This document shows, one piece after another, positions 26,754 through 34,567 of a stretch of 64,000 nucleotides of DNA. Numbering within the stretch: the first letter of the stretch is position 1; each line of letters starts with the position of its first letter. A program made the translations under genes and the position numbers. The notes beneath the pieces are model-generated. The model saw only the letters and a program-made list of their open reading frames with translations. It was not told the DNA's origin and ran no database searches. Source of the stretch: Oscillospiraceae bacterium (GTDB taxonomy: Bacteria > Bacillota > Clostridia > Oscillospirales > Oscillospiraceae); contig JAHHSI010000004.1 of NCBI GenBank assembly GCA_020025275.1, positions 1 to 64,000 of the forward strand, read 5' to 3'.

Positions 26754-27329
26754 TTAAAAATCCAGCTTCGTGTTGGGACAGATCTCCCGGATCTTTGCCT
26801 GTAACCGCTTGAGGTCTACAAACGTATCCGGCTTCTTTCCAGGATCACGCAGCAGCGCGGCCGGATGGTAGAGGGCGGTCATGAGCCGGCCGTCTTTTTC
26901 AAAGAATTGCCCGTGGTCTCGGGTGATCTTGAAATCGGGCCGGATCATCTCTGCGGCGCTGATGCGACCAAGGCACACAATGATTTTTGGCTGCATCAAG
27001 GCCAACTGCTGCCGGAGATAGCCGGCACAGGCATCCTTCTCCGTGTTCAGCGGGTCACGGTTTTGCGGCGGCCGACATTTGATGCTGTTGGTGATGTAGA
27101 TGCGGCTGCGGTGCAGTCCGATCATAGCCAGCATATCGTCCAGCAACTGGCCGGCTCGTCCCACAAAAGGCTGTCCCTGTTCATCCTCGTTGGCGCCGGG
27201 CGCCTCACCGACAAAAAGAACCTCGGCGTGGGGATCTCCCATGCCGAATACCACGTGGGTGCGGCTTTCCCACAGGGCGCAGGCACGACAGTGTTCACAC
27301 TGCGCCTGCAACTCCTTCCATTCTCTCAT
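26754..27329 (-). CDS. Uracil-DNA glycosylase, family 4-like (Fe-S)
   Basis: A 191-residue base-excision repair enzyme that removes uracil from DNA. The family-4 pattern is present: N-terminal cysteines C11, C14 and C17 (QCEHCRACALW), active-site GEAPGANEDEQGQPFVGRAG, a later pair of cysteines (IKCRPP ... DACAGYL) that would complete a 4Fe-4S site, and YHPAALLR near the C-terminus. Start at 27329 follows AGGAGGG on the minus strand; an upstream in-frame ATG adds 17 unconserved residues. Single gene with its own promoter. Confidence 0.9.
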   Translation of the reverse strand: MREWKELQAQCEHCRACALWESRTHVVFGMGDPHAEVLFVGEAPGANEDEQGQPFVGRAGQLLDDMLAMIGLHRSRIYITNSIKCRPPQNRDPLNTEKDACAGYLRQQLALMQPKIIVCLGRISAAEMIRPDFKITRDHGQFFEKDGRLMTALYHPAALLRDPGKKPDTFVDLKRLQAKIREICPNTKLDF

Positions 27330-27351
27330 GCTAAGCCCTCCTTTTTTTTCA

Positions 27352-27380
27352 AGTGTAGCAGAAAAGAGGACGCTTGACAA
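27352..27380 (-). promoter_or_regulatory. Promoter of the uracil-DNA glycosylase gene
   Basis: Minus-strand TTGTCA (27380-27375), 17-bp spacer, TACACT (27357-27352), 22 bases before the start codon. Confidence 0.65.
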
Positions 27381-27430
27381 CCGTATGAAGGGACAGTTCA
27401 GTGGTCAAACTGAGGGCAAGGAGGAACGGT

Positions 27431-27973
27431 ATGGTTTTGTTTTGGTCATTTGTGGGCTATGGTTTTCTGGGTTACCTGTTGGAAAAGCTGTTTGCTGCCC
27501 TCACCGGCAGCGAGCGCCGTGTGCGGAAATGCCGATTGCTGCTGCCGCTGTGTCCGGTGTACGGCATCGCCATGGCAGTGGTGCTGTGTCTGCCGCCGTG
27601 GATGGTGGCCACAACAAGGCGGAGCTGGTTGTGGGGCGGCTTGGCAGTGACGGCGGTCGAATATGCGGTCCATCTCTTCTATGAAAAGTGTGTGGGTGTG
27701 CGATTTTGGGATTATACACAGCGAAAGTTTCACGTGCAGGGACGGGTATGCCTGTCCTTCTCTCTGGTCTGGGGCGGCCTTGCGGCGGCAGCCCTGTCCG
27801 GCGTACAGCCGTGGATGGAGCGACTGGCGGCCGCGGCACCGCCCGGACTCACGTATGTGCTGCTTATCCTGAATACCGCCGATGCCCTGCTCTCCTGCCG
27901 TGTCCTGCGTTGGAGCAGGCAGGTGGATTGGATGAGCGTTCCGGTACTGCTGCGGGGGCTGCAGGGGAGCTGA
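27431..27973 (+). CDS. Putative membrane protein of the 'ABC transporter permease' (CmpB-like, PF06541-type) family
   Basis: A 180-residue protein with about five hydrophobic segments. The N-terminus VLFWSFVGYGFLGYLLEKLFA and the central CPVYGIA, VEYAVHLFYEKCVGVRFWDYT and FHVQGRVCLSFSLVWG follow the family pattern in which Tyr-Glu and WDY sequences recur. The family is often labelled an ABC permease, but no ATPase is nearby and the function is unknown. AAGGAGG lies six bases before the ATG. Confidence 0.7.
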   Translation: MVLFWSFVGYGFLGYLLEKLFAALTGSERRVRKCRLLLPLCPVYGIAMAVVLCLPPWMVATTRRSWLWGGLAVTAVEYAVHLFYEKCVGVRFWDYTQRKFHVQGRVCLSFSLVWGGLAAAALSGVQPWMERLAAAAPPGLTYVLLILNTADALLSCRVLRWSRQVDWMSVPVLLRGLQGS

Positions 27974-27987
27974 CAGGGCGGATCTGT

Positions 27988-28023
27988 GAAAAAAGGGCGG
28001 CTGTGCCGCAGCACAACCGCCCT
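27988..28023 (-). terminator. Terminator of the minus-strand hydrolase gene
   Basis: Stem gggcggttgtgc / gcacagccgccc (one C-A mismatch) followed on the minus strand by six T residues, 75 bases after the hydrolase stop. Confidence 0.75.
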
Positions 28024-28097
28024 TCCACAGGAACAGATTTTACATTGTATGGGGGATGATATGTGTCCTTATGGAACGATGCGGAAAGAGGATCTTT

Positions 28098-29033
28098 TTA
28101 TACGTGTTTTTCCAACCATGCGAGGATGTCCGCATAGACCCGTTCTTGCTGCGGCTGCTCGTTGAGAATCTCGTGGCGCAGTCCCGGATAGAGGATGCAC
28201 GTTACCTCCTTGACCCCGGCCTTCCGGAAGGCGTCCCGGCTGCGGAGGACACCCTTGCCCATGCCGCCCACGGGGTCCTGATCGCCGGAGACGAAGAGCA
28301 CGGGCATCTCCGGGTCCATGCGCTGCAGATTGCGGCTCTTCTGGTTGAAGCGGATGCCGTGCAGCATATCCTGAAAGAGTCCCACCGTAGCATCTTGTCC
28401 ACACAGAGGGTCGTCCAGATATCGGTCTACATTGGCGCTGTCGGCAGAGAGCCAATCGGAGTTGGTGCGATTAGGAGAAAAAGCCTTATTGTAACTGCCA
28501 AAGGCCAGATCGTTAACCAGTTTGCTGGTACTGCGCCGTCCGTTTTTCAAGGCCGCGGCACCGGCCACGGTGAGCCCGCCCTGAATCATCGCACTGCTCT
28601 GCCAGCCGGTTCCCATGAGGATGGCCCCTTTGAGGCGGCGAGGGTAGCGGATGAGGAAGCTGCGGCTCAGGAAGGAGCCCATGCTGTGTCCCATAAGAAA
28701 GAGAGGAATGTCCGGGGCATCTCGGCGGATGCGTGCCTGCAGAAGGGCGATGTCATCCACAGCACGGGTCCATCCGTCCGTATCGGCGAAGTAGACAGGC
28801 GTGCCGCCCTCCGGCAGAGAGGTGCCGTGGCCCAGATGATCGTGGCCCACCACGGCAAAGCCGTGTTCGGCCAGAAAGCGGGCAAAATGGTCGTAGCGGG
28901 CAATATGCTCTGCAACGCCGTGGGCCACCTGCAATACAGCACGGGGCGTTCCCTCGGCGGGTGTCCAGGCACAGCCGTGGAGGGCGGTTTTTCCGTCGGA
29001 GGAGGGGAATGTGAAATCCATACGATTGGTCAT
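28098..29033 (-). CDS. Alpha/beta hydrolase, monoacylglycerol lipase/lysophospholipase-like
   Basis: A 311-residue serine hydrolase of the Hydrolase_4 (serine aminopeptidase S33) group. Oxyanion region HGVAEHIARYDHFA, HDHLGHGTS, nucleophile elbow GHSMGS (S117), acid D in VSGDQDPVGG (about 252) and H in LRHEILNE (about 289) complete the triad. No signal peptide, so cytoplasmic; the likely substrate is a monoacylglycerol or lysophospholipid, inferred from family. Start at 29033 follows AAAGGA. The frame is open far upstream through glpK on the other strand, but that part is antisense shadow. Divergent from glpK. Confidence 0.87.
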   Translation of the reverse strand: MTNRMDFTFPSSDGKTALHGCAWTPAEGTPRAVLQVAHGVAEHIARYDHFARFLAEHGFAVVGHDHLGHGTSLPEGGTPVYFADTDGWTRAVDDIALLQARIRRDAPDIPLFLMGHSMGSFLSRSFLIRYPRRLKGAILMGTGWQSSAMIQGGLTVAGAAALKNGRRSTSKLVNDLAFGSYNKAFSPNRTNSDWLSADSANVDRYLDDPLCGQDATVGLFQDMLHGIRFNQKSRNLQRMDPEMPVLFVSGDQDPVGGMGKGVLRSRDAFRKAGVKEVTCILYPGLRHEILNEQPQQERVYADILAWLEKHV

Positions 29034-29147
29034 AGTCAAGCCGTCCTTTCTGTGGTATAATGACCGGGAAAGATGCAGCCAATGCTGCTGAATTTGTTCA
29101 ACTCTACTATACCATGAGATGAGAAAAAAGAAAAGAGGAGAACCGAT

Positions 29148-30641
29148 ATGGGAAACTATATTCTTGCACTGGATCAGGGAACCACCAGTTCCCGGGCGAT
29201 CCTTTTTGATCATAGGGGAAACATCGCCTCCATGGGGCAGTATCCCTTCCCCCAGTACTATCCTCAGGAGGGTTGGGTGGAGCACGACCCCATGGAGATC
29301 TGGGAGACGGAGCGGCAGGCGGCCGCCACGGCCATCGCCCAGCTCCCGGAGGCCCATGTGCTGGGCATCGGTGTGACCAATCAGCGGGAGACCACCATCC
29401 TCTGGGACAAAGTCACCGGTGAGCCGGTCTACAATGCCATCGTATGGCAGTGCCGCCGCACGGCGGGGCTGTGTGAGGAATTGAAGCGGCAGAATGTCAC
29501 AGAGCGCATCCAGACCACCACCGGCCTGTTGATCGACGCCTATTTCTCCGCCACCAAGATCCGCTGGATCATGGACAACGTCCCCGGTGTGCGGGCACGG
29601 GCGGAGAAGGGAGAGCTTCTCTTCGGCACGGTGGAGACGTGGCTGATCTGGAAGATGACCGGTGCCCATGTGACGGATTACACCAACGCCAGCCGCACGA
29701 TGCTCTTCGATATCCATCGTCTTTGCTGGGACGAGGAGCTGTGCCGGATGCTGGATATTCCCATGTGCATCCTGCCCCGGCCGGTAGGGAACAGCCAGAT
29801 CTACGGCTATGTCAAGCCGGGGATTCCCGGTCTGGAGCGGCTGGCGGGCGTGCCTATCTGCGGAGCCGCCGGTGATCAGCAGTCGGCGCTCTTCGGCCAG
29901 GGGTGTTTCCGTGCCGGACAGGCAAAAAATACATACGGTACCGGCTGTTTTACGCTGATGAACGTGGGCCACGAGCCGGTGCGCTCCCGTGCCGGTCTGG
30001 TGAGCTCGGTGGCGTGGAATGTCGGCGGGGAGACGGTGTATGCACTGGAGGGCAGCGTTTTCAACGGCGGCAGCACCATTCAGTGGCTGCGGGAGGAGAT
30101 GCAGATGGTGGAGTCTGCCGCTGCGTGTGATCAGCTGGCCGGAACCGTGTCCGACAGCGGCGGCGTCGTGGTGGTCCCGGCCTTTACCGGGTTGGGCGCA
30201 CCCTATTGGGATATGTATGCCCGCGGTGCGATCTTGGGGCTCACCCGCGGCACAGGCCGGGCCCACATTGCCCGGGCGGTGCTGGAGAGCATTGCCTATC
30301 AGGTCACGGATCTGATGATGGCCATGCGGCAGGATGCCGGGTGTGACATCACGGAACTGCGTGTAGACGGCGGTGCCAGTGTCAGCGATCTGCTGCTGCA
30401 GATGCAGGCCGATCTGGTGCGCATCCCGGTGGATCGGCCCCACATGGTGGAGACAACGGCCTTCGGTGCGGCAGCTCTGGCGGGCCTGAGCTGCGGTATG
30501 TGGAGCGGTCTGAAAGAACTGGAGTCCCTGCGCAAGAGCCAGTGCGTCTTTCTTCCCCAACGGGTACAGACGGACTGCGATCGGGATTACCGACTGTGGA
30601 AACGGGCGGTGGGAAGAGCGGAAGATTGGATCGAACATTAA
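29148..30641 (+). CDS. glpK: Glycerol kinase
   Basis: A 497-residue FGGY-family kinase that phosphorylates glycerol to glycerol-3-phosphate. LDQGTTSSRAILFD (8-21) is the phosphate loop; QYYPQEGWVEHDPMEIW, ITNQRET-like VTNQRETTILWD and YNAIVWQCRRT are glycerol-site signatures; GAAGDQQSALFGQ and NTYGTGCFTLMNVG form the ATP-site half. A closing DGGASVSDLLLQMQADL matches FGGY. AGAGGAG precedes the ATG. glpF and glpD are not in the window. Confidence 0.96.
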   Translation: MGNYILALDQGTTSSRAILFDHRGNIASMGQYPFPQYYPQEGWVEHDPMEIWETERQAAATAIAQLPEAHVLGIGVTNQRETTILWDKVTGEPVYNAIVWQCRRTAGLCEELKRQNVTERIQTTTGLLIDAYFSATKIRWIMDNVPGVRARAEKGELLFGTVETWLIWKMTGAHVTDYTNASRTMLFDIHRLCWDEELCRMLDIPMCILPRPVGNSQIYGYVKPGIPGLERLAGVPICGAAGDQQSALFGQGCFRAGQAKNTYGTGCFTLMNVGHEPVRSRAGLVSSVAWNVGGETVYALEGSVFNGGSTIQWLREEMQMVESAAACDQLAGTVSDSGGVVVVPAFTGLGAPYWDMYARGAILGLTRGTGRAHIARAVLESIAYQVTDLMMAMRQDAGCDITELRVDGGASVSDLLLQMQADLVRIPVDRPHMVETTAFGAAALAGLSCGMWSGLKELESLRKSQCVFLPQRVQTDCDRDYRLWKRAVGRAEDWIEH

Positions 30642-30644
30642 CTC

Positions 30645-30673
30645 TTGCATCAGTGAAAAAAATAGGGTATACT
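30645..30673 (+). promoter_or_regulatory. Promoter of the zinc-ribbon protein gene
   Basis: TTGCAT (30645-30650), 17-bp spacer, TATACT (30668-30673). Confidence 0.75.
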
Positions 30674-30723
30674 ACACTCGAAAGATGGATTCGAATTTTT
30701 GACGCAAGAAAGGAGCAATCAAT

Positions 30724-31143
30724 ATGGCATTTTTCGATGAACTGGGTAAGAAGGCAAAAGATGTCGCCGGCGTTGTCGCTGTCAAGGCAAAGGACGCCGC
30801 GGAGATCGTTTCTGAAAAGGCAAAGGATGCCGCTGACAGCGCCAAGATCAGCATGGAGATCATGAGCGAGCAGCGCGAATTGGAAAAGAACTACAAGGCC
30901 ATCGGTGAGTGGTTTGTCTCCGAGTATGAAGGTGAGACTCCCGATGCGGTCAAGGATGTTCTGGCCGCTGTCAATGCGTCCAAGGCACACATTGCCGAGC
31001 TGGAGGCTGCCAAGGCCGCCAAGGATGCAGAGGAGGAGACGGAGTGCCAGAGCGCTGCGGATCAGCAGGCGGTATGCCCTGTATGTGGCAGCAAGTCCGA
31101 GGGCAAGTTCTGCCCGGAGTGCGGCGCACCCATGCATCCGTAA
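30724..31143 (+). CDS. Small helical protein with C-terminal zinc ribbon, function unknown
   Basis: A 139-residue protein. Residues 1-50 form a repeated Lys/Ala/Asp amphipathic helix (KKAKDVAG, VKAKDAAEIV, EKAKDAADSAK) like apolipoprotein or LEA-type repeats; a second helical part (about 55-105) follows, and a zinc ribbon CPVCGSKSEGKFCPECG ends the protein (about 118-134). Similar helix plus ribbon proteins are common and unnamed in Clostridia. Monocistronic with a good promoter and terminator; AGAAAGGAG lies upstream. Membrane association through the helix is a guess. Confidence 0.75.
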   Translation: MAFFDELGKKAKDVAGVVAVKAKDAAEIVSEKAKDAADSAKISMEIMSEQRELEKNYKAIGEWFVSEYEGETPDAVKDVLAAVNASKAHIAELEAAKAAKDAEEETECQSAADQQAVCPVCGSKSEGKFCPECGAPMHP

Positions 31144-31155
31144 TTGCATGATCAC

Positions 31156-31187
31156 AAAAAGCGGCAGCCACGGGCTGCCGCTTTTTT
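31156..31187 (+). terminator. Terminator after the zinc-ribbon gene
   Basis: 9-bp GC stem (gcggcagcc / ggctgccgc) with flanking A5 and T6 runs that extend it. Confidence 0.9.
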
Positions 31188-31250
31188 CGCAGAGAAAAGA
31201 GATTTGCCACTTCCTGAACGGGGAGGAGCGGCAGAAAAGGAGATGCAACG

Positions 31251-31871
31251 ATGAAACTTACATGGCTGGGCCACGCCTGCTTTATGCTGGAATCGAAAGA
31301 GAATCGCTTGGTGCTGGACCCGTTTGCCGGCGTGCCGGGCTTGCGGGATGTGGACACGGAGGCGGAACAAGTGCTCTGCAGTCACGACCATTTTGACCAC
31401 CACTATCTTGCCGGAGTGAAGCTGCACGAGGGCGGTGCGAGCCCGTTTGCGGTAAGCACGGTGGCAACGTTCCACGATGCTCAGGGCGGCGCACTGCGTG
31501 GGAGCAATACAGTGCATATCCTCAGCGCAGAGAGATGTACCGTGGTGCATCTGGGAGATTTGGGCCATCGCCTGACGGAGGCGCAGGCCGAGCCGCTGCG
31601 TAACTGCGATGTACTGCTCCTTCCGGTGGGCGGGACATACACCATTGATGCAGAACAGGCGGCCGAGACGGTTCGGCAGCTGCAGCCGCGGGTGGTCATC
31701 CCCATGCACTACCGGGCTGGGGCGGTGGGCTTTGCAAATCTTGGCGGCGTAGAGCCGCTGGCAGCGGCCTTGCCTGACTGGGACGTGCGGCGGTATGCGG
31801 GAAGCTCGTTGGACGTGACGGCGGAGACGGATGCCCAGATCGCACTTTTACAGCCGCTGTGTAAGGTATAA
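31251..31871 (+). CDS. MBL-fold (metallo-beta-lactamase-like) metal-dependent hydrolase
   Basis: A 206-residue protein of the UlaG-like/UPF0173 type. KLTWLGHACFMLE is the typical N-terminal strand; SHDHFDHH provides the HxHxDH motif (H45, H47, D49, H50); HLGDLGHRLT supplies the next ligand; IPMHYR near 150 gives the last His. Substrate unknown; relatives act on lactones, phosphodiesters or are uncharacterised. AAAGGAGATGCAACG precedes the ATG. Followed 56 bp later by a membrane protein, possibly co-transcribed. Confidence 0.85.
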   Translation: MKLTWLGHACFMLESKENRLVLDPFAGVPGLRDVDTEAEQVLCSHDHFDHHYLAGVKLHEGGASPFAVSTVATFHDAQGGALRGSNTVHILSAERCTVVHLGDLGHRLTEAQAEPLRNCDVLLLPVGGTYTIDAEQAAETVRQLQPRVVIPMHYRAGAVGFANLGGVEPLAAALPDWDVRRYAGSSLDVTAETDAQIALLQPLCKV

Positions 31872-31927
31872 AAACGGCTCTTTTTGCACATACTGGTGGA
31901 AAACCGGCAAGGGTAAGGAGGCCGCCT

Positions 31928-32449
31928 ATGGTGCAGCGCAAGGAGACAAAATGGGAACTCATGGGATGGATTTTCACCGTGGCAGTAGGGACGCTGCTGC
32001 ATTTTACCTATGACTGGAGCGGAGGAAATGCGGTAGTGGCGGCGTTTTCTGCGGTCAATGAGTCCACATGGGAGCATATGAAGCTGTTGGCCGTGCCCTG
32101 GATCGTGTGGAGTGCGGTGGAGATCGTGGCGCTGCGCAATGCCGACGCACCGACGCCTGCGGCACGGGCCGTCGGACTGTTGGCGGCGCTGACGGCGGTG
32201 CCGGTGCTCTTCTATACCTATACGGGTGTGGTGGGGCGGCACTTCCTGTGGGCGGATATTGCCGTATTCCTGCTGGCGGCAGCCGCAGGCACCGCGGTGA
32301 GCCGGTATTTGCTGAAAGTGGGGAGGCCTGCGGGGGTGCTGTGGCAGATCGCCGGCGGATTAGTGCTGCTGGGCGTCGGAGGGCTGTTTCTTTGGTGGAC
32401 CTATGACCCGCCGCTGCTGCCGCTGTTTCAGGAGGCAGTCGCCGCATGA
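31928..32449 (+). CDS. DUF6512-type integral membrane protein
   Basis: A 173-residue protein with about five hydrophobic segments. The N-terminal GTLLHFTYDWSGGNAVVAAFSAVNESTWEHMKLL is diagnostic of this uncharacterised family: a conserved HF, WSGGN and NES(T/V)WEH motif that may bind metal or lipid. AAGGAGG lies five bases before the ATG. No function assigned; neighbours give no clue beyond probable co-transcription with the MBL hydrolase. Confidence 0.75.
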   Translation: MVQRKETKWELMGWIFTVAVGTLLHFTYDWSGGNAVVAAFSAVNESTWEHMKLLAVPWIVWSAVEIVALRNADAPTPAARAVGLLAALTAVPVLFYTYTGVVGRHFLWADIAVFLLAAAAGTAVSRYLLKVGRPAGVLWQIAGGLVLLGVGGLFLWWTYDPPLLPLFQEAVAA

Positions 32450-32480
32450 GGGACCCGCATCTGCCAAGGAGCGCAGGAGA

Positions 32481-32524
32481 GGACGGAGCAGAGGAAAGTT
32501 CTTGCTCCGTCCGTTTCCTTTTTC
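32481..32524 (+). terminator. Terminator after the DUF6512 gene
   Basis: 10-bp perfect stem (ggacggagca / tgctccgtcc) with a 12-base loop, followed by a C/T-rich tail containing TTTCCTTTTTC. It ends right where the next promoter begins. Confidence 0.7.
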
Positions 32525-32553
32525 TTGACCACGGAAATGAGATAGAGTATAAT
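32525..32553 (+). promoter_or_regulatory. Promoter of the xpaC-telA-TPM operon
   Basis: TTGACC (32525-32530), 17-bp spacer, perfect TATAAT (32548-32553), 48 bases before the first ATG. Confidence 0.88.
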
Positions 32554-32600
32554 AAGCATACATATTAACCACTGCACCTGAGAGAAGGGGAGGCAAAGGA

Positions 32601-33296
32601 ATGAAGAAAATTGTGCATAAATCTGCGGTGCCGCTGTATGCGGCGGCAGCGGTCTGGATCCTCTATGCGCTGCTGTTTCCGTTGCATAAGATCATGCACT
32701 TCGTTTTGGTGGCGGGCGCTTCGTTGGTAACCTATCTGATCGCCAACGTTTTGTGCCCGCCCGTGGAAGAGGAAGTTCCGGAAGAACCGGTACGCACCGG
32801 CAATGAGGAACTGGACAAGATGATCGCCGATGGCAAGAAGGCCATTGCCGAGATGAAGCGGCTGGATGACAACATCGAGGATGAGACAATCAGCGCACAG
32901 ATCCGCCGTCTGGAACAGATCAGCGGCAAGATTTTTTCCTTGGTGGAGGAGCATCCCGAAAAGCTGCCGCAAGTGCGTAAGTTTATGAACTATTACCTTC
33001 CCACCACACTCAAGCTGCTCAACGCCTATGACCGGATGTCCGGACAAAGCGTGGCCGGCGAGAATATCTCCGGAACGATGGAGCGGGTGGAGAGCATGAT
33101 GGATACCATCGTTAAGGCCTTTGAAAAGCAGCTTGACAGTCTGTTTGGCGCAGAGGCAATGGATATTTCTACCGACATCACTGTGTTGGAAAACATGATG
33201 GCACGGGAAGGACTGGTGGAGGACGACCTTCATAAAACGCCCGCCGATCAGTCGGAGGGAGAAGAATCCACCGGAGAGGTCCGTCTGGAGCTGTAA
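32601..33296 (+). CDS. XpaC-like (5-bromo-4-chloroindolyl phosphate hydrolysis family) membrane protein
   Basis: A 231-residue protein with two closely spaced membrane helices at about 10-50 (VPLYAAAAVWILYALLF and HFVLVAGASLVTYLIANVL) and a long cytoplasmic helical domain with GKKAIAEMKRLDDNIED, FMNYYLPTTLKLLNAYDRM and ENISGTMERVESMM. The YYLPTTLKLL motif is typical of the family. The historic name comes from a dye-hydrolysis phenotype; the biochemical role is unknown. GAGAAGGGGAGG upstream. Usually paired with telA, as here (43 bp downstream). Confidence 0.82.
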   Translation: MKKIVHKSAVPLYAAAAVWILYALLFPLHKIMHFVLVAGASLVTYLIANVLCPPVEEEVPEEPVRTGNEELDKMIADGKKAIAEMKRLDDNIEDETISAQIRRLEQISGKIFSLVEEHPEKLPQVRKFMNYYLPTTLKLLNAYDRMSGQSVAGENISGTMERVESMMDTIVKAFEKQLDSLFGAEAMDISTDITVLENMMAREGLVEDDLHKTPADQSEGEESTGEVRLEL

Positions 33297-33339
33297 GAAA
33301 AAAAGGTTCATAGAAATTTTGAAAGTGAGGAAAGCAACC

Positions 33340-34512
33340 ATGACTGACAAAACCCCCCAGCTGACTTTGGAGCCTGAAACCGCTGTGGAACCCGCTGCTG
33401 CGGAGGTGCCGACCCTGACACTGGAGCCCGAAACAGTGGAGCAGCCCAAAGTGGAGGAAAAGAAAATCGACCCCGTAGAACTCAATGACGATCTGCTCAG
33501 TGCTGAAGAGCGGCAGGCCGTGGAGGATTTTTCCAAGAAGATCGATGTGCGTGACAGCAATATGATCTTGCAGTACGGCGTAGCTGCGCAAAAGAGCGTG
33601 GCCAGTTTTTCCGAGAATGCACTCAACAACGTCCGTTCGAAGGATTTAGGTGAGATCGGCCAGGATCTGAGCCAGTTGGTGGTGGAGCTGAAAGGCTTTG
33701 GCGCTGAAGAGGAGAAGAAGGGCCTGTTCGGATTTTTCAAGAAGGCAGGCAACCGTCTGGAGAGCATGAAGGCGCAGTACAGCAAGGTTGAATCCAATGT
33801 GGATAAGATCGCCCAGTCTCTGGAACAGCATCAGATCACCCTTTTGAAGGATGTGGCCATGTTCGACCAGATGTACGAGCTGAACCTGAAATATTACAAG
33901 GAACTGACCATGTACATTCTGGCCGGAAAGAAGCGGCTGGAAGAAGTGCGTACCACCGAGGTGGAGGAGCTGCGGAAAAAGGCAGAGCAGAGCGGTCTGG
34001 CCGAGGATGCTCAGGCCTATAATGATTTGGTCAATCTCTGCAATCGCTTTGAGAAGAAGCTCCACGATCTGGAGCTGACGCGCGTGATCTCGGTACAGAT
34101 GGGCCCCCAGACCCGCCTGCTGCAGAACAATGACACGCTGATGATCGAGAAGATCCAGTCCTCTCTGGTGAATACCATTCCTTTGTGGAAGAGCCAGATG
34201 GTGCTGGCTCTGGGCATGGAGCACAGCCGTCAGGCAACGGCTGCGCAGAACGCCGTCAATGAGATGACCAACGATCTGCTCAAGAAGAATGCGGATGCGC
34301 TGAAAATGGGCACGATTGCCACGGCTAAAGAGGCAGAGCGCAGCATTGTGGATATTGAGACGCTGCAGCACACCAACGAGCAGCTGATCTCCACACTGGA
34401 CGAGGTCCTGACCATCCAGCAGGAAGGTGCAGCCAAGCGCAAGACCGCTGAGGTCGAGTTGGGCCGGATCGAGGGCGAACTGAAGCAGAAGCTGCTGGAG
34501 CTGCGGGGCTGA
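33340..34512 (+). CDS. telA: TelA/YceH family (toxic anion resistance) protein
   Basis: A 390-residue, largely helical cytoplasmic protein of the TelA family. After an acidic Pro/Glu-rich N-terminus (two copies of LTLEPET), recognisable parts are FSKKIDVRDSNMILQYG, FFKKAGNRLESMKAQYSKV, LLKDVAMFDQMYELNLKYYKELTMYI and, near the end, RVISVQMGPQTRLLQNND with SQMVLALG. The family is linked to tellurite and envelope stress, but the mechanism is unknown. ATG 33340 follows AGGAAAG; the tracked frame seven codons earlier has no better site. Middle gene of a three-gene operon. Confidence 0.9.
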   Translation: MTDKTPQLTLEPETAVEPAAAEVPTLTLEPETVEQPKVEEKKIDPVELNDDLLSAEERQAVEDFSKKIDVRDSNMILQYGVAAQKSVASFSENALNNVRSKDLGEIGQDLSQLVVELKGFGAEEEKKGLFGFFKKAGNRLESMKAQYSKVESNVDKIAQSLEQHQITLLKDVAMFDQMYELNLKYYKELTMYILAGKKRLEEVRTTEVEELRKKAEQSGLAEDAQAYNDLVNLCNRFEKKLHDLELTRVISVQMGPQTRLLQNNDTLMIEKIQSSLVNTIPLWKSQMVLALGMEHSRQATAAQNAVNEMTNDLLKKNADALKMGTIATAKEAERSIVDIETLQHTNEQLISTLDEVLTIQQEGAAKRKTAEVELGRIEGELKQKLLELRG

Positions 34513-34567
34513 GAGATGAGACAGCCTTTTGAGGCTGCCCAAGCTCCTCCCTGAAAGGAGAAGGTAC

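Noticed and set aside
28098..30650. An 850-codon minus-strand frame covering glpK
   Set aside because: Only the first-encoded 311 residues from 29033 resemble a protein family; the rest is antisense to a clear glpK and has no ribosome site.
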